Of a stretch of DNA of 64,000 nt, positions 56,501 to 64,000 are shown piece by piece. Under the pieces are notes generated by a model. It did not search any database. It was not told the origin of the DNA and worked only from the letters and a program-made list of their open reading frames with translations. The stretch is taken from positions 62,001 through 126,000 of the forward strand of contig OZ237772.1 of assembly GCA_965178125.1 (NCBI GenBank). The letters run 5' to 3'. Within the stretch, counting starts at the first letter, position 1; every line of letters begins with the position of its first letter. This stretch comes from Bilabrum cf. latius. Its lineage: Eukaryota > Bigyra: Bicosoecida > Bigyra > Bicosoecida. The translations under genes and the position numbers were made by a program.

Positions 56501-58807
56501 GGTGACCCGCATCCTCAGGTGCGGGCCGCTGCCACGTCAGCGCTGGAGCAGCCCGCCGCGGCGTCTCTGTTGCCGTCTTTGCTGTCCCCCGCTGTGTACG
56601 AGCTGACCGGATGCACGGCGCACCCGGGCATGGCGGTGGGAGTGGAACCGCTCGACGCGAAAGCTGCAGCGGGTGCCATGCGGGACGATGACGATGAGGA
56701 TGAGGATGACGATGACGGAGATGATGATGATGACGGCGATTTTGGGGCGCGAGGGGCGCGGTCTGCTTCCGGCGCCGCGCGATCGGAAGCGGAACTACCC
56801 CCGCATACGGTGCTGGGCCGGCACAGCCGCGCCCGCCGCCTCGTGGCCTACCGCGCCCTGCTCCGATTGATGCCTCACGCGGGCGTGCTGTAGGCGGCCG
56901 CCAAGCTGTTCGCGGACTCGATCGGAGCCGCCGCCCAGGGAGCCCTGAGGATGCCTCAGCGACGATCGGAGCTGCTGGTTGCAACCGCACCGTCGGGCGG
57001 GCCCTCCACTCCTCAGGGCAGGGCAGGAGCAGGGGCAGGGGCCGATCGGTCGGGTCTCATGGGTGCCTCCTTTGTGCTGGGGAACAACGCGGGGGAGGTC
57101 GGTGGCGGGTGCGCGGCGCCCTGCAGGGTAAGTTCCGCTAGCCTGCTGGCTGAAATGCGCGGCGCCGCGTACGACGCCGCGTGCGGTGCGCTCGGCCCAC
57201 AGGCCGCAGGTGCCTACGGCAAGGAGGAAGAGGACCTTGGAAATGAAGATGAAGATGGAAGCCCCGAAGATGGGGCGGGTGGTTCCCGCGGGGAAGCCGA
57301 GGGGGCGAGGGCCCTGGGAGCCGTTGGACTGCGCGGCGCCGCGGGAGAGGCCGGTTCCGCAGGCGCGGAGGCCATGCTCTGGGAGGCCCTTCTGGTGCTG
57401 GGGCTGCCAGAGGCGAAGGGTGCTCTCCTGGACGGGGGGCGCCGCGCGGGGGGAGGAGCCGGTTCCGCAGGGGACGACGACGATGGGGCGGCGGCCGCGG
57501 CGGCCGCCGATGCCGCCGCGGGTGGAGTCGCAGCGGCGAAAGCAGCGCTCATGGAGGCAGCCGGTCGCCGCGTGCTGGGCCAGCTGGCGGGAAGGCAGCT
57601 GGAGGAGCAGCTTGTTCCCTGGGCCTGCCAGCTGCTGCCCGCCCTCAGGAGGCTGCGATCGGGACCCGTGTCAAGGGCACTCGTCCGCTGGCTGGCCGGC
57701 GCCGCGGGCCGACTCGGAGCCGAAACGTTCCGCAAGGCGGCGGGGCAGCGGAAGGAAGTCGCCGCGGAGGCGCTGGGCGTCCACGAGCGGGAGAAGAGGG
57801 CCGCGGGCAGAATGCAGAGGGAGAGGGCGAGGGCGATGGCGGCCGAGGCGGCGGGCAGGGAACAAAGGGAGCAGGAGGAGGCCGCGCAGGTTCGAACCCC
57901 GGCGCCGCGCATGCCTGCCGTCACGCCCACCGCTGGGGATGCCGGCGTGGGGGCGGCGTCGGCTGCCGGCGGGCGCGCTCGTCACACCGGTGGCGTGCGG
58001 TCGCTGGCGATGCTGGGGTCTGCCATGAGCAGGGGGCTGCAGAGCGGGCTGCCCGCTGGTGTGACGAGTGCAGCCTCGGGAGCTGCGGGCGAGGAGCCGC
58101 GCAGGGCGGCGCGGCGCGGCGCCGCACGGAGTTCCGTGAAAAAGGCGCCGCGCAACGGTGGTTCCGGAAGCGGCGGGTTCGGCGCGCTTGGCGCGTTGGG
58201 CAACCTGGGTGCGGCGGCGCCGCGCAACGGTAGTTCCGCTGCCGCGATGGAGCCGGTATCCCCCGGCACCCCGGGAGCCGGTGGGGTCCCCTCCTCGGGG
58301 TCTCCGGCCGGTTCCGCAGTTGCGCAGCGCCGCGGGGTCGCGATGTCGGCGCTCAAGAGCCCGCGGCTGCGAGGTTCCGCAGCGCGCGGCGCCTCCGAGA
58401 AGGGAAGGCCAGGGACGGGCATCTCTGCCATGCCGCATTCCGTGTCGGGCGGTCTCCTTGCGGCGCTGGGCCGAAGCAGCGCCAGCGGAACCACCGCCTT
58501 GGTGGACAGTGTCGGTCCATCCACGCGCGGCGCCGGTGGGTCAGGGGGCGCCGGTGACGAGGGTGGCGAAGGTTCGTCCCAAGTTCGCCTGAGCCTCGGG
58601 GGCCGGAGCGGCCGCGGCCTGGTGGAGGCAGGGGCAGGGGCAGGGGGCGATGGGGGCAAGTGGGCCGTGAGCCCCGATGACGTGGGCAATGATGGTGTGA
58701 CGAGTGATACGGGGGGGTCTTTGGCTGGGCTGCCGGCCGAGCAGGACGAGGCCGGGGAGGAGCAGGCTGTGGCGAGCGGCGGGGCAAGTGCTCCGATGCG
58801 GGCATGA
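50546..58807 (+). CDS. Giant Ala-rich HEAT/armadillo-like repeat protein
   Basis: 2753 residues from ATG at 50546 to UGA at 58805-58807. UAG at 50654, 50660, 51236, 52391 and 56891; 8.2 kb without UAA or UGA in frame. The sequence is dominated by Ala-rich amphipathic helices in pairs (e.g. GLCVALMAAMWPLRAG, AVRKSACSALGWLGVACAG, VRAAALTSLGSLCSSG, VRAAATSALEQPAAASLLPS), the pattern of HEAT or armadillo solenoids. Disordered acidic insertions (EDEDEDQNVSSGDSDSEDED; also near 53320-53470 and 56680-56745) and basic stretches interrupt it. The last 600 residues are Gly/Ser/Ala/Arg-rich. UAG density is low here, matching the low Gln content. HEAT giants act as scaffolds in chromatin, transport or cytoskeleton; which one cannot be told. 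Many copies of the GGCGCC/GTTCCGC motif pair fall in this gene. Confidence 0.75.
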
Positions 58808-59097
58808 TGGATTCGCTCGTTAGGGTTAGGGTTAGTGGGGGGGGGGGCATGTCTGGTTGCGAATGCGTGTTTTATGATTTGTTTGTCAGTCGATGATATT
58901 GGATGTTTTATCAGCTTTGAATGTGCCCGCTGGAGTGGAACGGGCGGTGTGCGGCCAGCCAGCTGGACGCACAGCCTGTCACTGCCAGCAGCCGCTCCCA
59001 GCAATCGTCATTATGCACGATTCTGGTTTGTGTTAGGAGGCAACGAACCGGCACACAAAGTCCATAGTTGTCTGAATCAGTTGCTGAGATCGTAACT
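58808..59097. other. Intergenic with telomere-like and poly-G motif
   Basis: About 290 bases after the HEAT-like gene. Contains TTAGGGTTAGGGTTAG (58820-58835) followed by eleven G (about 58837-58847). The frame of the next gene is open from an ATG at 58921, giving an alternative N-terminal extension. Confidence 0.6.
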
Positions 59098-60390
59098 ATG
59101 TCGTAGTCGGGGGGCTCTGTAACCTCATACGAAGAGTGGAAGCGATAGCAGCAATCGAACGCGCAACAGCAACAGGCAGCAGTTGGCCAACAGCAAAGTG
59201 GGCTGCAGTCTAACCACGGCCACGTGATGGGTACTACGCAATTTACCCAAAGTCGGCCATCCGCTGCGGGTGCCGGGCAATTTGCGGTAGGGTACGGAGG
59301 GGTTGGTCTTCAACCAGTTCAGCATGGTCGCGCCTTGGTAGCCCCTCAGTTGGCACATAGCACCGCCGGATAGCATCACGCGCCATATGGAACTGGACCT
59401 ACATTAATATCACAGTGGCAGCAAGGGACATCGATGCCACAGGGTTCGAGCACGACTGGGCCGTCATCATCCCAAACCGCTGCCAGTTTTTCACGCGGCG
59501 TTAGCAGCTCTACCGCACCCTCGTCCAGCGCGACTAGCGCCTCTGGGCATGCACTGCTAGGTGCATCAGCTATGGGAAGCTCGTCAGCTTCTTCTGAAGC
59601 AGCGTCTGCGGGGCCTCCACCGCAGGAGCCGATAGACAAGCGATGGCGAGTGCTCGTTTCGCCGGAAGGCAAGCCCTACTGGTTCAACATTAAGGCAAAC
59701 GCAACCCAATGGGAGCTTCCCTCCGAGCAGGAAGTCCCGAAGGAACAGGCGGAGCAGATGATCGCAGACGCTCTCAAAGCAGACGAGGAGGCGTGGGCCG
59801 GGGCGGAGGAGGTCGCCACCGGCGGTTCCGGAACTGGCGCCGCGCAATCTGATGGGCTGGCCGCCGTGGAGGAGGCTGGTCGGGCGAGGGAGAGGCTCCG
59901 GAGGCGGGCCGCAGAGGCCACGCGGGTGGCTCGGGATTTCCTGCGCATGTGTGACGAGCGAGGGATCCGGAGCCTGAAAGATCTCGCTACGGCGGAAGAG
60001 GCTGCCTCCGGTGATGATGGTGCTAGCGGTGTGATGGGCGACCCTCGTTTCCTGGCGGTAGGGTCTGCCGAGCGGCGGCGGCAGGTGCTCGGTGTCCTCC
60101 TGCAGCGGCGGCGCAGCAGTGGTGGAACTGGATTGGACGGGTCTGAAAGTGCACGCAACATCACTTCAGGGAATGGGGATCATCCAGTCGGGAGAGGTGG
60201 GAATGAGGTGGCTGGTACCAATGGGACACCAGCACCAGCTCCAGCACCAGCACCGGCGACTGCAGGGGCAGGGACAGGGGCAGGGGCAGGCACTGATGAT
60301 GGAGCTGTGAAGAGTTCTTCTAGTGCTACTGCTAGCGGCAGTGCAGCTGTTTCAGACAGCAAGGGTGCCAGCACAGTCCATTCATTCTAA
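59098..60390 (+). CDS. WW-domain protein with Gln-rich N-terminus
   Basis: 430 residues from ATG at 59098 to UAA at 60388-60390; UAG at 59104, 59146 and 59371. The N-terminal 110 residues are Gln/Gly/Ser-rich, with one UAG directly before QQSNAQQQQ. A WW domain lies at about residues 179-212: W-R-V-L-V then SPEGKPYWFNIKANATQWEL, carrying both signature Trp and the Tyr-Trp-Phe core. It is followed by a charged helical region (RARERLRRRAAEATRVARDF), a second short helical unit (DPRFLAVGSAERRRQVLGVL) and an Ala/Pro- and Gly/Thr-rich tail. WW domains bind Pro-rich ligands; with a helical region after WW the layout recalls splicing or transcription-elongation factors of the PRP40/CA150 type, but no FF domain is convincingly present. 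An ATG at 58921 would add 59 residues. Confidence 0.8.
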
Positions 60391-60512
60391 TTCAGTGTGG
60401 CAGGAAGACTCGAGCGAGTCGAGCCAAAGACAGAGAAAATAGAACAGAGATAGAGAGGCAATCCTTGATCTGCACGCTTGACACTCCATACCAATCAAAT
60501 CCGCCGCGCGCA

Positions 60513-62471
60513 TCACTCGCTGCTCTTGCTCTTCGCCTCTGCGAGTGGCCGAGGCGGCAGCGGCCGCTCCACCGTCCGGATCACGTGCCTCAACTCGATC
60601 GGAGCAATCGTCACACCAGCACCCACGCCGGGCAGGTCCCTCGGGTCTGTCGGTCTTCGGGCCGGCGGTGCCATCCGTTGTTCCCTGGCTTGTTCCTCCC
60701 GTGCCGCGGCCTCTGCCGCAAGCCACAGTCGGCCGCTTCGGAGCACCTGCTCGGTGATCAGCCGAGCGAGCAAGTCTGCCTCTTTGGGCGCGATCGGGAG
60801 CACCTGCTCCTTCGTTTGCTCGCTCTACCGCTCCTTGTCGTCTGGCGGTGCACTCTCCGGCTGGGTGCTTCCGTCTGTTGCAGGATGTGCCTCGGCAGCC
60901 GCATGTGCATCGGCATCGGCATCGGCTTCCCCCTTCGCTTGCTCCGCTTCCCTCGATGATCGGAGCAGCTCTGCCTCTCTCGATCGGAGCAGTGCTTCTA
61001 TCTGCTTCTCTTCCTCTTCTTGATCATCCTCTTCGTCGTCTTGGTATTTCTTCTCCGCCTTGCCATCGCCACCACGCCCCCCGGCACTGCCGCTGCCGCT
61101 GCCATCTGCCGACCCATCCTACCCACCAGCCCCGAAGGCCGAACTGCCGGAAGCTACGGCACCCGATCCGGCATCACTCGTCACACCAACCACGGCCAAA
61201 GAGGCCTCTTCGCCCGCCAGGCGAGCCGCCCTCACGCGCCTGGCTTGTTCCCTGGACCGCTGCACCCCGTGTAGAGCCAGGCGACGCGCAATTCTGTTCC
61301 GCATGGCCTCCCCGGCCCTCTGCACCGCCGCCGCAGCCTGTTCTCTGGTTCCGCAAGCGGGTTGCGCGGCGCCAATCAGGTCTTCGATGGCCGCCAGGGC
61401 CAGTCTCAGGCCCACCACGGCCACCTCTCGCCTGCACCCGGCCGCCTGGCTGGCCCGAATGACGGCAACCGCTGCGTCCGCGATGGAGTGTGTGACGAGT
61501 GCGCGCCTGGGGAGTGGCTGGCGAGAGTGGTCCTCGATCATGGTTCCGCTGGGAGCCACCGGTTGCGCGGCGCCGGACATCCATCCTGGATGTTCCGCAG
61601 CGCCCCAGCGCGCCCCTGCTGCGGGCAGGGTCGGGGGCATCGGCGCGGGCAGGGGCAGGGACGGCGCGGCTAGGCCAAGGGCAGCAGCAACGGCTGCCGT
61701 CTGTCGAGCCGCATCCGGAGCCAAAATGGCGTCCGCCCAGGGAACTCGGGTATCGCAGGCTGCAGTTGCAACCGCTTGCTCGCGCTCGGCTGCCTGCCGT
61801 GCTATCGCTTTCTCCCGCTCCTATGACTCTGCTTTTGCTTTTGCGTCTGCTTCTTCCGCGGCAGCAGCTGCAGCAGCCTCCGCTGCCTTGCCTCCTTTAC
61901 CTGCCTTTCCGCTCGGTTTGCCGCCTTTCCTCTCGATGGGCTCTCCGGCATCTGCACCTGAATCTTGGGCGGTTGTTGCAGAAGCTTCAGCTAGCTATGA
62001 CTAAGCTGAGTTGTAACTTGCGGCAATACTTGCTGCGTCTTCTGAGTGAGCTCCTGATAGCAAAAAATCCACGAGAGAAGCGTTGATCCTGCTGCTCCAT
62101 GGACCTGTGCAGTCAGAACAAGCGGCATGAGCCGGCGTGGCTTCGCGATCAGCTTCGGCCTACATAGAAGTAGCAATTGCAGCGCTTGCGTTGGCCGAAT
62201 CATCCTTGGACTCCTGTTCCGCATGTCTGGGCCCCTGCTCGATACCCGGATCGTTAACCTCGACCTTGATACCAGACGCGCTGGCATCTTGAATCATGGC
62301 GGATGCTTCTCCAGCCTACCAGCATTCTCGGATGATTCGAGTTAGTTCACTTGTGCTGCCTTCCATTCGCACTATCGTGTAGTCTTTGTGCCAGATACAA
62401 CGGAAAACTTCGCCGTCGCCGCGCATCATGACTGCGGAACCAAACACACCCAAGTGACGTGACGTCGTCAT
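60513..62471 (-). CDS. Ala/Glu-rich coiled-coil protein with an unrecognised N-terminal domain
   Basis: 652 residues from ATG at 62469-62471 to UGA at 60513-60515; UAG at 62316, 62160, 62001, 61995, 61821, 61119 and 60825. The first 75 residues look like a compact domain: VFRCIWHKDYTIVRMEGSTS, then LTRIIRECW, UAG, AGEASAMIQDASASGIKVEV. The order resembles the C-terminal half of peptidyl-tRNA hydrolase 2 (helix, A-G, I-x-D-A), but this is weak. The middle is Ala-rich helix with repeated charged units (UAG lies within AES-x-EREKAIARQAAEREQA). A second helical region (IADAAVAVIRASQAAGCRRE) precedes a very acidic linker and a coiled coil (EKQIEALLRSREAELLRSSR). Function unknown; the charged coiled coil suggests a scaffold. 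Divergent from the Kelch-like gene with only 105 bases between starts. Confidence 0.65.
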
Positions 62472-62576
62472 TGTTTTTCTTGCCCGAATACCTCTGCGTC
62501 AGCATATGGCTCCACAGTCTGGTTCGACTGCTTTAGTGATACCAGGATACGGCTATTGACCATCAGTGCGACCTGC
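62472..62576. promoter_or_regulatory. Compact bidirectional promoter interval
   Basis: Only 105 bases separate the ATGs of two divergent genes, so both 5' leaders and promoters must fit here unless unseen upstream exons exist. No TATA-like box is obvious. Confidence 0.4.
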
Positions 62577-64000
62577 ATGGAGTCGAGAAGACGACGTCGT
62601 GGTGCATCGTCATCACCACGCTTTCGAGCGGAGCAGCCGGCAGGAAGAGTCCAAGCGTTGCGTAGAAGTTCATTGACATATTGTCTGAGCGCATTAAAAT
62701 TCCGCGAGCCCCGCTTGATCCACCCGCATATTGTCACTGTCCTGCTATGCTGGATGATCGCATGTGCAACTGCCGCAAAACCGGTGTGGCGACGAGCAAA
62801 CACTGGTCTTCCCAGCAGCGGGAGTCAGTACTTTGCCGACGATGATACATCGGAAATTCAGCCACCTCCGGCAGGCATGGGATGGAGGTCTGGGCACGTC
62901 CTTGCGGGTGCGGTGACGTGCGGCGGACTCGAGAGCGGGACCACGGCTGGCAGTCGCAGACTGTCGGACCCACGCACTGACCCAAGAATAACACAAGATC
63001 AAGCATCGAATACCGATACAAATCGTGCACTCCAGTCTCCATCGAATCCACACGGAGACAGCCCAACCCTGTGGCTGCTCGCGTTCGGCGGCCAGGTGGG
63101 CGATGGCCCCCACGCCCTGCGATCAGACCTGCAGGTGGCCCGGTACTCGATCGGAGCAAGCGGTGAGGCATCACAGACAGAAAATGCCGATCGCACGGGC
63201 GATGCATCGCGCGGTGGCGCATCGCAGCTGGACTGGCTTGTCCCCGAAATAGTGGGGGATCCCGCAGCGTCGAGGGGGCTTTGCTCCCCTGGGAGCCCGC
63301 GAACCTTCGCCGAAGGTTCGTGCGAGCCGGTCCCATCTGCAAGGGCGTTCGCGGGCGGGGGCAGCAGGGGCAGCGAGATGGTCGTGTTCGGCGGGCTGGG
63401 TGCTGGCGGTGACCTGGGTGACCTGTGGAGTGCCAGAGTGCTAGAGCGAGAGGTGCAGGTGCAGGACGATGTCACGATGGCAGCAGCGTCAGCAGCAGCC
63501 GGAGGCAGGAATGGGGATGGTGGAAGCACGAGGCCCCCAGAAGAGGAAGAACATGGTGGTGCTCGCCGGTCCTCCACCACACCGCAGGGTGGTCAACGTG
63601 AGGGCAGCGGCAGTGTGCAGGTGGCCTGGACGCGACTTTGGCCACCGCAAGGAGCACTCGTCACACCACTGATGGATGCGTGCCAGGACGGACCAGCTGA
63701 CGCGAACCGAGCGGTTTCAAGGGGTCTTCTGCTCTGCCCTAGGCCTCGGCGGGAGGCTGTCGTGGCCGTGTGGGAGGGCATGGTGTTCGTGGCCGGCGGG
63801 GGCTGGTCCCTGGGAGCAGCGATCGGGCCAGTGCCTGGGAGCACCAGCACGTCCGGTCTTTGGGGTGAGCTGGGGGCAGGGGGTGGCGCGTTTGTTCCCC
63901 AGCCCACTCAGGTGGAGGCTGGGCCAGGGCTGTGGGTATGGACGGACGGTTGGTCTGCCGGATCGGGTGCATCGCACGATGGTGCTAGCGGCCAGTGGCA
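62577..64000 (+). CDS. Kelch-like beta-propeller protein with N-terminal signal anchor (partial)
   Basis: The frame is open from ATG at 62577 to the window end (474 codons seen, no UAG). An Arg-rich start (MESRRRRRGASSSPRFRAEQ) precedes a hydrophobic helix (IVTVLLCWMIACATA), so a type II signal anchor or signal peptide is likely. The rest has Kelch-type blades: LWLLAFGGQVGDGPHALRSD, EMVVFGGLGAGGDLGDLWSA and VVAVWEGMVFVAGGGWSLGA, each with the hydrophobic strand, double Gly and following D-L-W or Trp of the repeat, separated by disordered Ser/Gly/Glu-rich insertions. Kelch propellers are protein-interaction or sugar-binding modules. The 3' end lies outside the window. Confidence 0.7.
   Translation, partial: MESRRRRRGASSSPRFRAEQPAGRVQALRRSSLTYCLSALKFREPRLIHPHIVTVLLCWMIACATAAKPVWRRANTGLPSSGSQYFADDDTSEIQPPPAGMGWRSGHVLAGAVTCGGLESGTTAGSRRLSDPRTDPRITQDQASNTDTNRALQSPSNPHGDSPTLWLLAFGGQVGDGPHALRSDLQVARYSIGASGEASQTENADRTGDASRGGASQLDWLVPEIVGDPAASRGLCSPGSPRTFAEGSCEPVPSARAFAGGGSRGSEMVVFGGLGAGGDLGDLWSARVLEREVQVQDDVTMAAASAAAGGRNGDGGSTRPPEEEEHGGARRSSTTPQGGQREGSGSVQVAWTRLWPPQGALVTPLMDACQDGPADANRAVSRGLLLCPRPRREAVVAVWEGMVFVAGGGWSLGAAIGPVPGSTSTSGLWGELGAGGGAFVPQPTQVEAGPGLWVWTDGWSAGSGASHDGASGQW

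Noticed and set aside
1-64000. Genes broken by UAG as pseudogenes or sequencing errors
   Set aside because: Decay would bring UAA, UGA and frameshifts as well. Here only UAG interrupts, frames are preserved over kilobases and catalytic residues are intact.
1-64000. Programmed stop-codon read-through or pyrrolysine instead of reassignment
   Set aside because: There are up to fifteen UAGs per gene in varied contexts and no gene ends in UAG. Pyrrolysine use is confined to a few prokaryotes and sits at special sites.
1-64000. UAG = leucine (as reported for a rhizarian)
   Set aside because: The lipase elbow, poly-Gln tracts and polar loop positions fit Gln; Leu at G-x-S-x-G-T and within CAG runs would be unexpected. 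A genome-wide tally is still needed.

Overview
This is a protist-like nuclear eukaryotic window. It is GC-rich and gene-dense, with very long reading frames, few short spliceosomal introns (six resolved, 97-209 nt), an outer-dynein-arm docking protein (implying a motile flagellum), integrin-like FG-GAP receptors, a PDI-like protein, a lysosomal-type acid lipase and nuclear RGG/HEAT/ankyrin proteins. I cannot name the lineage. No bacterial, plasmid, phage or transposon gene was recognised.

The central observation is that UAG is not a stop here. With UGA and UAA as the only stops, the window resolves into about 20 long genes containing 91 in-frame UAG codons spread over 15 of them. All 16 genes whose 3' ends lie in the window end in UGA (12) or UAA (4). 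Family motifs run straight across the UAGs: the rhomboid C-terminal Cys/Trp motif, the acid-lipase elbow G-F-S-UAG-G-T where the family has Gln, FG-GAP calcium loops, and UAGs inside poly-Gln tracts. The best reading is UAG = glutamine.

Layout. 1-962 rhomboid protease (-, runs off the left edge); 1388-3907 low-complexity protein (-); 4432-14292 giant FG-GAP/IPT single-pass receptor (+); 14867-15130 small repeat protein (-); about 16.0-16.4 kb and 22.0-22.4 kb an inverted duplicated segment flanking 17376-21524, an FG-GAP protein with a 30-unit 54-bp mucin-like array (+); 22593-25303 PH-RCC1 fusion (-); 25592-27856 membrane-anchored acid lipase (-); 28273-30144 Lys/Asp-rich nuclear-type protein (+); 30255-31341 NmrA/HSCARG-like protein (-); 32281-38079 ankyrin/poly-Q/RGG protein (+); 38472-41735 ODA-docking coiled coil (-); 42253-45708 dual-specificity phosphatase (-); 46066-48427 PDI-like membrane protein (+); 48820-49982 multi-pass membrane protein (-); 50546-58807 giant HEAT-like protein (+); 59098-60390 WW protein (+); 60513-62471 Ala/Glu-rich coiled-coil protein (-); 62577 to the right edge, Kelch-like membrane protein (+).

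The genes do not form one pathway. Several are cell-surface or secretory (rhomboid, two FG-GAP receptors, lipase, PDI-like, Kelch), several are nuclear-type or cytoskeletal. Beyond the code, the window carries short oligonucleotides repeated far above chance in both coding strands (CTCGTCACAC, GGTTGCAACC, GGCGCC/GTTCCGC pairs, TCCACCGGTGGA), and five of six introns end in the same hexamer CCGCAG. Coordinates and frames were worked out by hand; splice sites and starts are inferences without transcript data.
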